Assembly (NCBI RefSeq): GCF_963678635.1
Contig: NC_087066.1
Span: 25,623,736 to 25,687,735 of the forward strand
Origin: Symsagittifera roscoffensis
Taxonomy: Eukaryota; Xenacoelomorpha; Acoela; Convolutidae
Length of the DNA stretch: 64,000 bases
Direction of reading: 5' to 3'
The notes below the pieces were generated by a model. It saw nothing but the letters and a program-made list of their open reading frames with translations, made no database searches and was not told where the DNA came from. Both the position numbers and the translations under genes were made by a program. Below are positions 32,528-44,083 of the stretch, in pieces (the stretch's first letter is position 1; each line of letters starts with the position of its first letter).

Positions 32528-35500
32528 CTGAAAAATCCAAAACAGCTGGAATTTGACAATTCATTGAAAAATTAACACGATGAGCCTAATTCATGTGATT
32601 ATAGCTTCGGTTGTTGCTAAAGTTTTTCAAATAAACATGTATTCAAGCTGAGCTCATTTTACAATGCAGGACACATATTTAAATCATTTTTTATCAAATA
32701 TTCTTTTGCTGCTTTTTGATTGCTCCTTTTTTGCCTTATATAGAATGGTGACTACAAGTTTATAGAAAATTAGCGGCTCAAAGCTCTGTATTATTTGAGT
32801 ATTTCACGAATTGAAGGGATGGAACTATTGCGTAGCTTGATTTTTTCCTCCCGATTTTGACTACCGCAATGAAAACTTGCAGAGGGCAAGTCTATGTGGT
32901 ATCATAATATAGGTCTGTCGTTGTAAATTAGATGCAAAAAAAATCAACTAAAAATCTCTCGAGAAAAAATAAACTTAAATTTGAGAACAATTAGTCTGAA
33001 CTTCTCAGTGATTCAGACTAAATGATACGATATTTACGAATGACACGCGATAACAGACTGCAATTTGATTTAATTGCAACATCAGAGTTGTTTTGGTGAT
33101 TATTATTCTGTTGCAATTTTTCACTTAATTCAATTGTCTTTTCAATAAAAAAGGGATAGATAGTCTGTCTAGCCAGAAAAAAATTTCAAAATTCAGAGTT
33201 TTTAAATTTTTTCGGATTTGTTTTTCTTACTACTCAATTGTCGAAGTTTTTTTATTCAAGAAATTTTTTGTGTCTAAAAAACGAGCTGGGGATCATATTT
33301 TGTAGGAATTAGTAGGAATTTGCGTTTTTTTCACTTAACTCATTATTAAAAAGGTTCATTCGGGGGAACTTTTGCTTTATTCACGATCTGCTGGAGCATA
33401 GGAAATTTCAAGGCAGCTGTTATCTGCTTTATTGGTGACTAATATGTCGTTAAACAAGCGTCCGTGGTTGAAAAGGGTTGACCTCTTTTCCACCTTTTCT
33501 TATTTCATTTTTTAGTATGTTTTTTGTTGTAGCGCTTGTGTTGGCAAAGCACAGCGTTGCTTCTGGGTTTTTTTTCCTAGTACGCTTTTTACTGTAGTTT
33601 CTGGCTCACTTTTATTAGCATTTTGCTGCAGAGCTTAGCAACTTTTTAGCGTGTGTTGTATCCATTTTTTTGGTGGCTAATAGAAGGAAGAAACGGAGAG
33701 TTGGAGGCTAGGGTCTGTTGATACTGACTCTGAATCAGGAGATGTGAGGGACAACTCCTGCGCGACATAATTTTGTTGCATTCAAAATTCCCGTTTGTCA
33801 TGTTTCCGCTTGCGACTAAAAACGCAGTTTACTCTCTCTAAATTGTTGCGATCGGAACAGTCTGTACTACTTCCACAGTAACCGGCCTTCCATGATCGCA
33901 ATTATAACCTTGAACGCAAAAAAAAACAATTTCACTCGAGCTTGTGAACTACTTGCGAATTTGTTTATCAGACTAAAAACGTTGCGTAAAAAGTGGAGAT
34001 GCGAAGTCTTGCTAGGCTACTGTAAATCATGGGGTACCATAAGGTACAGTGCTTGATCCAATAGTTTCAATATTGAAAGTTAACTATTTTCGGAGTGACG
34101 TCCAAACCGTTCAATTTGCAACTGTTACCTCTTTAAGTTTTTTCGTCGATAGACCTGCCTGTTTTAAATTTTACATATAAAATAATTGAAAGTCTGTATC
34201 CCTATATTTATCCGAGAAAGAACTCATGATTAATGCAAAAAAAAGGATAATCATTTTCGACAAACACTCAGAATCATTTGTTTCTATTTTTTCAAAAGGA
34301 GGAATTGAAAACCAAAGACTCGACATATTACATTGGCATCAAATTTGATAAAAACTTCAGTTGTATGAAGAAAATTAACAAGTGTCATAGCAAAATTGCT
34401 TGTAGAGTTATGTCAATTTTCATCTTACGGCATGAAATGCCGTTAATGTCCCGTAATATTTTATTGAAATTCATAGTTTTGTCCCATCTTAAAAATAGTG
34501 GAAAATTTCACAGAACATTACAGCAAAAAATGGACCATTCGAATCGGCAATTAAACTGGGGTCTAAACGTCCGCTTCGTGAGAAAAAATTTGACAGATGT
34601 CATGATCTATTTTTAAAAAAGACAATACATCCTGCATTTATGATCATAATAAAGTTTTGTTTGCTGAAGAGTTTTGATCTGTTTGATCAAAACACATGTC
34701 CCTTGATTAAAAAAAAAACAATAAATGACATTAAGCAACAGTTTGAGAAAAGTAAGCACTGGACAGGTTTATGGAAAGTCCTCATCAAATTTTTCGATTA
34801 CTAGAGATGCGCCAAAAAACGGATTGGCTCACTTAACAACTAAAGAAAAATAAAAGAAATTCACAGCATGAACTCGAAATTAATAAGTTTTTAGTTCATT
34901 TAAATGAACAAGTACCAGCTAAACAAAAACTTTGGGTGTTTCGTATCCCATATGTCCATTTATCTCTCACATTTATCTTAATGTTGTTTAATTATAATAT
35001 TGCGTAGAAGCCAGTTTCGATTGAATCAATTTTATTTATTCATTGATAAAAAAGAATGATACAGCATGTGTTCTATAATATCCGGGTCATATTAGCAAAT
35101 TTACAGGTTTGTCAAAAAAAACTATATTTTCGAATAGTTTGATCTCAGTGCAATTATTATACGCGCGCAGATTTTTTTCTACTTTTTATAAAAAAAACTT
35201 CATCTTTTTGACAAAAGCTGTTATCTTTTGTTATTTTTGTCAAAAACTTTTATCTATCTGTGCTGATTTTTTAAATCAAATTTACGTATTTGTTCTCATG
35301 TGCAAAATGACAGTTTGCATTATAACATCGACAGGTTAAACAAAACTAGCAGTCAAAAACTCGTAAAGAAGTCACAATATATAGGAAATCACAATATTTT
35401 GTCTTTATTCTTTTACACTAGGAAAAAAGTTGATGTTTTCACTTCAACTCGGGAAACGATTGGAACGGCTTTACATGATATCCTACTAGAGTCTTTTCCT

Positions 35501-36632
35501 TTTCATCGCGTCACGCGATTCTATTACTTTGGAAGGAACAGTTTAACATGAACTAAGTTAAGAACCTAAATTTCCGCTGCTTCTGAAGTTGTGAAATATG
35601 ATTGGTTGAGCGTTTACTGGGGTATTTTACGGCTATTGAATTTTTGTGACAAAATTCCATTTAAAAAAAATTAGAAAAACGTACACAATTAAAATGTTAT
35701 TGATAAGTTATATTTGCTTAAAATGTACTTATTATTTGATTGATAACGTTGTGAAACTCTTGACTCTGTATGTTGTTTTCTTTGTGTACATGAAAGGTTG
35801 TGTACTTTTTTTTCTTACTTATTGGATGGCTTTGATGGCTTTCTACAAATCCAATAATTGTCCTTCAATCCTGAGAGAATGAAAAAACAGTTCGACCGAA
35901 AATCCATAGTCGAGAAGGCTCTGTAGTCGAGCTCAAAGTCGAAACTTAAAGTCGAGTCGGTCAAAACATAAAGTCGAAAACAAAGTGGAAATAGCAAGTT
36001 ATAACTTTATCACAGCAGATTTTTAGTATTTTTTTGTAAAAGTGGCAAGTTAAGTGGTTCTTGTTTTTTTTTTGCTTCAAATGGGGCTTAGCTTTTAAAA
36101 GCATTTTGAAGGTGCCTTAGACATCATTTAAAAAAAAATTGGAGCAGTTTTTATATAATCCAAGGCTGTATAGCAATGCAAATGTATTTAAAAATAGCCA
36201 ATTGAAAATAACTCACGTGACAAGTTTGACAGGTTGAATAGAAGGTAACGGATTTTCTTTTTTATGGGGTCTGGACCTCAGAACTTTTGGCATATCTGAG
36301 CTTGTTAATCGAGGTAATTCTTCATGCTTCGACTCTAGATTGCTTGCGGTATTTCCGATGTTTAGTGTATGTATTCCTGCTCCGCGAACTATTCCTACAT
36401 TTTTGCTTTTTCTAGCAGGAAAATTTTGCGCTCGGAATGATTCGTTTTCTTGCGTATCCGAAACATCATCAAGCATTTTTTTGTCGTATAGATTTAATTG
36501 CAGGTCAGATTCATTCGCAGTTTTTGACCGAGTTAGTTTTGCAAATTTAGGAAGTTTTTCTTTTTTGGGTTTCTCGACGAATGAGACGCGGTTTAATTCG
36601 GGAACTGTCTTGAGTCTCGTCAGCACCAAATC
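32293..36632 (-). CDS. Unidentified minus-strand gene, two 3' exons
   Basis: Two exons fit together: 36217-36632 (acceptor TTGTTTTTTAG|GATTTG, donor GTCAC|GTGAGT, 138 codons plus 2 bases) and the last exon 32293-32527 (acceptor GGATTTTTCAG|ACTG, 77 codons, TGA). Phase 2 joins phase 2 exactly. The 216 predicted residues are basic and mostly disordered (KPKKEKLPKFAKLTRSKT, MPKVLRSRPHKKENPLP), with a more ordered C-terminus (MSKMQKAHMVKLMRELTY). I do not recognise the family; a nuclear or cytoskeletal adaptor would fit the composition, but that is only a guess. The 5' exons, above 36632, were not found. Confidence 0.6.
33350..33570 (+). mobile_element. SINE-like repeat, copy 3, tRNA part lost
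   Basis: CTTTTGCTTTATTCACGATC (about 33372) and TTTTCTTATTTCATTTTTTA (about 33496) match the 5' and 3' blocks of copies 1 and 2. Between them only a short eroded segment remains. The end (GTTGGCAAAGCACAGC) matches the copy 2 end. Confidence 0.55.
33715..33775 (+). other. tRNA-Gln-like fragment
   Basis: CTGACTCTGAATCAG forms a perfect four-base stem with a seven-base loop CTCTGAA (anticodon CTG), followed by a poor B box. No acceptor stem found; probably a SINE relic. Confidence 0.3.
34290..34620 (+). pseudogene. Non-LTR reverse transcriptase, C-terminal fragment
   Basis: A 112-codon frame in the intron of the minus-strand gene. YYIGIKFDKNFSCMKKIN followed by a Lys/Ser-rich helix and MPLMSRNILLKFIVLSHL matches the layout of the segment after the catalytic domain in Jockey/CR1-type elements (YLGI-D--L----I--I). 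No catalytic YADD is present upstream, so this is a remnant. Confidence 0.55.
34621..36216. other. Rest of the 3.7-kb intron
   Basis: AT-rich. The frames at 35109-35339, 35300-35551 and 35646-35882 are hydrophobic and aromatic, biased by base composition, and show no domain. A GTCGA-rich stretch lies at 35895-35990. Confidence 0.45.
35895..35990. repeat. GTCGA-rich short repeat
   Basis: GTCGA occurs at least six times in about 95 bases (TAGTCGAG, AAGTCGAAA, GTCGAGTCGG). Related in wording to the irregular minisatellite at 52.7-54.1 kb. Confidence 0.55.
36217..36632 (-). CDS. Internal exon of unidentified minus-strand gene
   Basis: 416 bases open in one frame, starting DLVLTRLKTVPELN. The acceptor tract is T-rich and the donor GTGAGT is a strong consensus. 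Not recognisable as a transposon protein. Confidence 0.6.
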
Positions 36633-37189
36633 CTAAAAAACAAAACCAGATTCGAGAAACCGAATAATTTTTTCATGTGTATATTTCGGGTGCCAGTGTA
36701 GTATTTGATCTGCTGTAATATTGTACTAGTATTTTTGTTCTGATAATGATCCAGAGAGTAAATAAACCAGCTGAAAATGAGCCCTCAGCCAGCCGAGAAG
36801 TTACATGGTATGAATGAAAATGCTTTCGTAACTGTAACAAAATTGTTATATAACACTTACATAACTATTATACAACACTTACTTATTTTCTGCTAGTTGG
36901 TACTTCAGCTAGTTTATACTTCGGCTGGTTTTTATACCATTAATGATCCATTTGGATCAAAAATTATTATTTTTTGCTAATGCTTACATTATTTTGAGCT
37001 CTGCAATAGGTAAAAGTTCAAACTCAACGAGATGTTTATTTAAATTGTCTTGATACTGGTCTCCTTATGGTTTTGACAACATACGGTACAAAATCAATAG
37101 AACAAAATTAAATCGAATAAGGAATATAAATCAGCCTGTGTTTCTCCAATAAACCTTGCTTGTGAAAAAAAGCAACAAAAAGATTAGAC
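36633..37189. other. Spacer upstream of the internal exon
   Basis: No exon with a compatible phase-0 donor could be recognised on the minus strand. Contains short repeats around TACATAACTATTATACAACACTTAC. Confidence 0.4.
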
Positions 37190-37234
37190 GTTGACGTTCC
37201 TAATTGAACAGTCTTATTTAGAGTTACCCGCGCA

Positions 37235-37345
37235 TTTATGGTTAAATATCGTGATCTTAAATGAATAACCGAAGCTGAAAAATCCCGCATTTTTTTAATG
37301 TAGCAGTTTGTAAGACATTGACTTAACAATAGTGTGAAATCAAAT
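37235..37345 (+). repeat. LTR-like direct repeat, left
   Basis: Shares the CATTTATGGTTAAATATCGT and CAATAGTGTGAAATC words, in the same order and spacing, with 41939-42050. Confidence 0.6.
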
Positions 37346-37418
37346 TGAAATATTGAAGATTGAAACAAGAGTTCAAATAAAGTCTATATAACTAAGATAA
37401 CCCCTATTTTCATAGTAG

Positions 37419-37652
37419 ATACAGGTATTTGCTAAGTGCGGTACGGAGGTACCACCCCCAATTACTGAAGAAAATCAGGAAAACCAAACCCAGTTGCCGT
37501 ACCCCACTGCCCCTCACCCATCATCTATTCTGTCATTTGGCGCTAAACAAATCCTAGACACCAACCCACCATCTGCAGCTAGTTTCAAACAAAAAGAAAA
37601 ACCTGTCGTTTTTGCTACATCAACTTTGTCTTTCTTGAAGCATTTACTTTAA
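37419..37652 (+). pseudogene. Open frame downstream of left LTR, possible gag N-terminal part
   Basis: 77 codons without an ATG at the start, unusually rich in Pro, Gln and Ser (LPYPTAPHPSSILSFGAKQ) for this AT-rich DNA. The position just inside the LTR-like repeat suggests a gag or leader fragment. Confidence 0.35.
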
Positions 37653-38779
37653 GACTCAAGTACCAAACCGTTCGAGTACGAGCAATAAGATGATTTTTGA
37701 AAAACTTTGTTGCGCAGTCATTGTGCATAATTTTTGGTAAATAACACAAAATTATAACCCCTGCTTCACTTTGGAACAATTTTTCGAATGTAATGGTTCA
37801 CTCGGAAAGCTCACTTGATATGGCTGAACTTTTTTGCAATAAAAGCTAGATCAGATGCAAAGCACTAGGCATAACGAAATGCCTCAGGGACAAAAGTCAC
37901 CCAGACCAAGTGTCAGAAACTCAACAACCAGCAAGGAGCAGTAGATGCAACAGTTCTATACATTTCACTGGAATTGTTCAGCCGTGACTCAGTTCACTTT
38001 TACGACTCAACCGTCACCCAGTTAACACTAACTTATCCGATGCACATCGGATAAGTCAGGGATTACGATCTTTCAGCGCACAATTACTGCCGGTGACAGG
38101 TGGTTTTTTTGCCAATTTCGGCATTTTCATTGATCCTGGGCGCTTGTCCGGAAAATTATCAAATTTATGACACAATCTCATTACACTCCAACTCACGAAA
38201 AAAAAAAAAAACTTTTTTATTAATTTCAAGTGTAACAGCACAGCGGCCATCATCATTTTTCAGACAAATCACCACAACAATCGTTGGGCGTCCAATGCAA
38301 CCCTCAAGGGCCATCCAATTTTCTTCGGGAGAGCAGTTCAAAGTAACTTCAATCAGTCAATCAACAGTTTGAAAATAAAATGACCCCAGTCTTTAGCTCA
38401 CAAATTATTAGAAGTTTGTTACATATGTGTTTGACCGCGAATAACTCAGCAGAATTTCAACCCAATAGGTTCATCTTGCAATCTCCTTCTTGCTCGCCAA
38501 GTGTAAATGCATTGTTTTGCTAACACAACAAGCCGTCAATATGCATCACTACACTACCACACAAACGTTTTTGTCAGAACGATGGCGTTACAGAATAGCG
38601 ATAGACAGCAACAAGCAACTAGCATACCTTTTGCACTCAGTAACAACTCAGTAGCATCTTGGTTCATCAACCTATAGCAGTGCAAACACCTGGAAACATT
38701 AATTATACTACTCAACCTACAGCGAAATTATAAGGAAACTAAAACACTTAGTGTCTTAATCGTTCGGTTAAACTGCCAT

Positions 38780-39040
38780 TATCCAAATAGAGAAGTTCGG
38801 CGGAGACCCCTTAAAATGGATTGAAGGGAATAGCGTGTCCACAACTGCGGTTCAGAGCAATCAAAACATCACAAACAACAAAAAGTGAGCTAATTACAAA
38901 CACTACTAGCAAGATTGACTAGAGAAGCCATTTCGAGAATATCTTAAGAACGTTATTTTTAAAATTCAGTTTTTCACGAACTCGACCGAAGATTTGGAGA
39001 ACCCCAACATGTTCAGGGCGCTTCATTAAAAAATTTCAGC
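38780..39040 (+). pseudogene. BEL/Pao gag core remnant
   Basis: IEKFGGDPLKWIEG and, about 190 bases on, ELDRRFGEPQHVQGASLK. These match the two landmark motifs of BEL/Pao gag proteins (an F-G-DP--W block and an L-RRFG block). The frames between are broken. Confidence 0.6.
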
Positions 39041-39644
39041 AGATCCTTCAATTAACTGTCTCGGCAGATCCTCGGCAGATCCTTCAATTAACTGATCACA
39101 CCGTAATGATCAGCAACGCGGCTTTTATCAGAAAAATTATTTAAAAATTTCTGCGCACCAGGGATTAACGCTGTCCTAAATGATCTAAATGTTGTAAACG
39201 CTCGAGCCAGAGATCAGTTACAATTTCTGCGAAATGTGAATGGGAATGTTTATCTGATTGATAAAAATATAGCTTTCCGGGGCCTAAAGATTTGTCATAG
39301 TGGATGAATAGACAGGCACGTGCCTCTGAACTTTTAAAACACACCATAAAATAACAAATCGTTATCGCTCCGGCAAACGACAGATAATTTCCCAAAGCAA
39401 TCCGTCGACAAATAAATCGCAGAAAAAAAATTCAAAAATAACTTCATTCAAACAAAAAGGAAGCATCCAATTTTGAGTAGTAACGTCGTACAAGCACTAA
39501 AAAGTTCAAATCAAATCCAGCCAGATCGTCACAATTTTTGCGAAGAAAAATTAAAATTAAGCCTTTGGTTCAGCAGGATCATTAAATAGGAAAACATTCA
39601 TATTTCGAAAAACAATCTTTCAGTTAATCAAAGAATAGAAGTAA

Positions 39645-39700
39645 AAAACAATCTTTGCTCTAAATGTCTCAAGGGGAACCATGCAATGACCAACAAAACT
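39645..39700 (+). pseudogene. Gag zinc-knuckle remnant, copy 1
   Basis: NNLCSKCLKGNHAM keeps C-x2-C-x4-H of a CCHC knuckle; the last Cys is lost. Confidence 0.5.
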
Positions 39701-39949
39701 ATGCTCCTTAAATCACTGAAAAACGCTTTAATTGAAATGCAGGCTCCTATAACATGTGCAAAGGCCTTTCCATCACTGATACAAAACTTCATATGCACTA
39801 CCTACACATAGCCTTAACTTTCTCACTGCAGCTGAGAAAGTTAACGCTGCGAGAAAACAAAGAACTCTATCTGTAGCAGCAGCTTTTGAGGTCTCATCAA
39901 AGAAGCAAATTTAGTCAGTACAGAAGTACGACGTTACGACATCAGCAAA

Positions 39950-40990
39950 CATCAGCAAATTCGACCGGAGATTTGATAAAATCCAACATGTTGTGAGCGC
40001 TTCAAAAAAATTGAGTTCCAGCAAATTTTTCAATCAAATGATCACATGATTGTGATCAGCTACGCCAGTTTTCTAAAAATTTATTTAGATTTTTCAGCGC
40101 ACAAGGAATGAAAGTTTTTCTAAATGATAACCCGAGATCAGTTGAATGCAATTTCTGCGGAATGTGCATTGGAATGATTATCTGATTGACAAAAACATAA
40201 CTTAAGGGGACCCGAAGATTTGTCATAGTAGATGGATGGACCGGCAAATACCACTGCACACTCTGAATTGAAGAAACTTTTATCCCTTCGGCTAACCAAA
40301 ACCATTTCCACCAAACAATCAACCGACAAGCAATTCACTGGAAAATGTTTCCTAAAAACCAGTTAATTTAACAGCCAAAAAATAAGAAAACATCAGACTT
40401 TAAGTATGAAAATTGTACTAGCACCAAAAACTTCAAAACAAAGCAGGCGTCATTGTCACAGTTTTTGCGAAGAAATATTAAACTTGATCCTTTGGATCAG
40501 GAAGATCATTTGATTGGAAAATATCATCTATTTTTTGAAAAACAATCAATCAGGTAATCAACGAATAGAATTTAAAAAAAACAATCCTTGATGTAAATGT
40601 CTTAGTGGAAACTGTTCGTCAAAACAAGGCTTGTCCAGAAATTTTTGCCAGCCTCACAATTGCCAAAATTTTTCATTGTTTCTTGATTACAGCTTCATTC
40701 GAACGGAAGCAACCATGCTAAAACCAACAAAATTCTACTCAGTAAGTCACTTGAAAACGCTTTTTATTGAAGTGCAAGCCCCTATAACATGTACAAAGGC
40801 CTTTCCATTACAGATTAAAAAAATCATATGCGCTACACACATATAGCGTAAGCTTTCTCACAGCAGCAGAGAAAGTTAATGCTGCAAGAATTCAAAGAGT
40901 TTTATCTGCAGCAACAGCTCATGAGGACTCAACATTGAAGCAATTCTATTCTGTTTAGACGTAGCACTTTACGACATCAGCGGTTTTCGT
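39950..40990 (+). repeat. Second copy of internal duplication in the BEL-like element
   Basis: Matches 38980-39935 in order. Shared words include GACCGGAGATTTGATAAAA against GACCGAAGATTTGGAGAAC, GAAGATTTGTCATAGTAGAT against AAAGATTTGTCATAGTGGAT, and CCTATAACATGTACAAAGGC against CCTATAACATGTGCAAAGGC. Confidence 0.75.
40585..40700 (+). pseudogene. Gag zinc-knuckle remnant, copy 2
   Basis: CKCLSGNCSSKQGLSRNFC followed by QPHNCQNF keeps most Cys positions of the tandem knuckles in BEL gag. It lies in the duplicated segment. Confidence 0.5.
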
Positions 40991-41938
40991 TCCGTTTGAA
41001 CTAGGAACTACGCTACTCCATCAAAAACTGGCCTTTCTGTGTCGCTTTTGTCATAATTTAACCAAATTAGTGCAATGTGTCTTCATCTACAGCATGTTTG
41101 ATTTCTCGCAAGTACTAAACACCAGAATTCAGTTTTTTCAAGGTATTGACGCGATGCCCTACATCATTGGAGATGAAATTTTGCAAGGGCCTCAGAGTAG
41201 ACTTTTGCAATACCTTCAAGGTGGGACAATTACTGAGCCAATCAAGAAACAACCACAGAATGAACCCAAGAAAAACTTTATTTTTGCTTAGCTACAATCA
41301 ATTTGACCGAACCAGGACATTAGCACCCTTGAATAATAATCGAGAAACTGCAGCTTTGGTTGCAAACTTCCGCTCTCTAGTACGAAGGATTTTAAAAGCG
41401 AGCACCTTAAATAGTTTTCTGTTGGTGAAAAACGGGCGTACAAGTCTCTTCACGAAATCATACGACATAGATGACTGTTACGGCTATGGCTTTTTGTGGA
41501 ATGATAATGTCAAAAAACCAAACAATTACAACTAGGCTTAAACACAACTTCCAAGCTTCGAAAAACGATCGGAACAATTTGCACAGCTTTCAGAGGTTAA
41601 CCACAAAACTCAAAAACAAAATGTTGAAAAAAACTACATTACGCGTCGTCATCCTTCGCGCGTAATGTAGTTATGGTACCTTCCTCTTCATCCCGTCTCT
41701 GTTTCAAACAAAACTGGAAAAGTTCGAATCAGTATCAATGTTCAGTATGTTCAGTCTTACGCAGTATCAATGTTCAAGGAATCTCCCTCAACATAACCTG
41801 ATCGTATAGTATAGCAAGGTCAAGTGAATTAAAGACCACTTGAGGTAATTTAACGCTCTCCGTTGTTAGGCACGAATAATCCCCAAACCTTTTTCCAGTG
41901 AGGGTGGCCGCCATGGTTGGACAATCTGAAGTAATCTT

Positions 41939-42050
41939 CCTGCATTTATGGTTAAATATCGTTATCATGATCGAACAATTTGTCTGAACATTTCCCACAT
42001 TTTAATGTAACAATTTGTAAATCATTGACGTAACAATAGTGTGAAATCGA
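41939..42050 (+). repeat. LTR-like direct repeat, right
   Basis: Partner of 37235-37345, same orientation, about 4.7 kb away, diverged by small indels. Confidence 0.6.
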
Positions 42051-42060
42051 GCTAAATTCG

Positions 42061-43630
42061 AATGACAATTGCAACAGTAATTAAAAAACAAGGCTGTACC
42101 ACTAAAGCAGTCCCTCACCGCCTGTGAAAACAAGTGTTGGATAGGTACGAGTCTACATAAAAAGATATACAGTTTTTCATTAATTTTTTTATCCGAAATG
42201 TTCAGGTAACTTTAAATACAACAATCTTAGAAAAAACGGAACCTGAACCAGTTTACTACCAGAAAAACATACAGTGAAAAATTCAAAATAGGAAAAGGAA
42301 AAAAGGCATAAGTTTTCTTTTCCTTTTTTCGACTTTTAGCCGGATTCAACTTTGCCTTCAAAAATCATTTCATATTGTAGCACTATTTGCATTATTTACA
42401 AAACACACTGCGAAAATTTTGAAATAAGTTGACCAATTTTTTTTCCGTGTTTGTTTAGCTTAACTTTTGGCAGAACAAAAATTGGACAATTTAGTTGCCA
42501 AACAGGTTTTAAGCGCTCACTAGACTGATTTTGTAGCATTTTTATTCAACATTTTTATATCCTCCTCAAATCAAGTCAATGATGAACTCATCTTTTGATA
42601 AAACAAAATTTATATTTTCCGCAGACAATTATCCAATTTTTATTTGATTCTTCAAAAGTAGAGTTAATTTTTTTCCCGCAAAAAAGGAAAGAAAATTGAT
42701 TGCACCATTTAGCTTCTTTTATTCATGTAAGGCTCTGCGCGAAAAAACTCGCTTCGTACGCACCACGCACCGGGCATGTAACGTTACTCGTACTCTCGTA
42801 CTGCAAATAATCAAGTTTTTTCAGAAAAAAATAATAGTTTAGGGTTTCAGCTCCAAAAAGAAATATTGAGTGCTATGAGAAACAGTTTTAAGATTATTTT
42901 TGATAGATATTAAAAAGTTAAACTCCGCACGGATTAAAAATTTGAAGCCACCGAGCTCAAATCATTTGCGTTTAAGTGTTGTGAATGAGAAATATAAAGA
43001 ACGCAGAAGCTTTACAGTGGAATCAGTTATAATGACAAAATTTCACAGAAAATTTGGTCTCAAGTTGATCTTCTTTTTAAATCTCAAAATTCAAACTGGC
43101 TGAAAAAAATCTGTCTATAACTTTTCTTTAAAAACGCAAAGTTAGCGAGGCAGACGAATCCACTCAGTAGAATTTTTCCATGATTATTCGTTGTATCATT
43201 ATAAATTAGTGATGCATGCTGAAAAACAATGGTTGTTGGAATCCATCGATTTCAATTTAAATTCGACTAAAACTTGAAGTTAAAAGGAAAAACTTAATTT
43301 TAAGCGGAAATTTAATACCTTTCAAATGCTTTTGTTAAGGGCTATGGCATGGCGGTTTCATTTCAGTGTATCGCTGAACGTTTTAGTGTCAACAAAAATA
43401 CTGATTGCAATTAAACGGACAAAACGAATAACTTTGGAAACTTTAAACGCATTTTTCTCAAATTGGGTTAGGATTAGACAAGTGAACTGAACAAAAATTG
43501 CTAAAAATTTTACCAAACATATCATGGTGCAAAGTAATTTGTTAAATTTGAAATCAAAAATGGGTAGTTTCGGCTTTTTTCATTTATCAGGAGTTACGCT
43601 AAGATGACAAATTTATCAAAAGAAGCCTCT
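42061..43630. other. Unannotated AT-rich region
   Basis: No convincing exon, RNA gene or repeat. The frame at 42900-43103 (67 codons) has no recognisable motif. Confidence 0.5.
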
Positions 43631-43638
43631 TCCACAGC

Positions 43639-44075
43639 CAGGGGCGGATCTAGGATTTTCTCGAGGGGGGGGGGGGGCGGATTTTCAAAAAATTTTCCAA
43701 AATTTTGACGACCTTTTTTTTTTTTTTAGGTCGACCAAATTGATTTTTCGAGCTCTCCCAAAGCACTGTTTGGCCCCTACTTTGGCTAAATTTTCTGCGC
43801 CGCAGGCAAATTTTTGAAAAAACAGTCAAAAAAGCCGTTTTTGGGCAATTTTTGAAAAATTTTGACAAAAAAATCGCGTTTTTTTGGCGCGCGCTCCCCC
43901 TCAAAGTTAGTATATATTGGCGCCCAAGACGCCTTTAGAAAAATTTTAGGGTCGGTCGGCCAAAAATGGATTTCTGAAAAAGTATCAAAGGGGGGACCCT
44001 TTGGGTCGGCAGGGGGTCGAATCCCTGAGGGGGAGGCGTCCGCCCCCCCGCCCCCTCCCCCTTAATCCGCCCCTG
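43639..44075. mobile_element. hAT-type MITE, copy 2, with 8-bp target duplication
   Basis: Opposite orientation to copy 1. Ends CAGGGGCGGATCTAGGA and TTAATCCGCCCCTG, flanked by an exact TCCACAGC duplication (43631-43638, 44076-44083). It contains long G-runs and C-runs near the ends and the CTTTGGGTCGGCAGGGGGTC word shared with the other copies. Confidence 0.9.
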
Positions 44076-44083
44076 TCCACAGC

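Larger units (their letters stand above)
37190..42060 (+). mobile_element. Degenerate BEL/Pao-like LTR retrotransposon, internally deleted and duplicated
   Basis: Bounded by direct repeats at about 37235-37345 and 41939-42050 (shared words CATTTATGGTTAAATATCGT and AACAATAGTGTGAAATC), read as LTR remnants. In between are gag traces: FGGDPLKW (about 38800), ELDRRFGEPQHV (about 38980) and cysteine knuckles (about 39655 and 40590). Protease, RT and integrase are not visible. 38980-39935 is tandemly duplicated at 39950-40990. Many stops and shifts. Confidence 0.6.
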
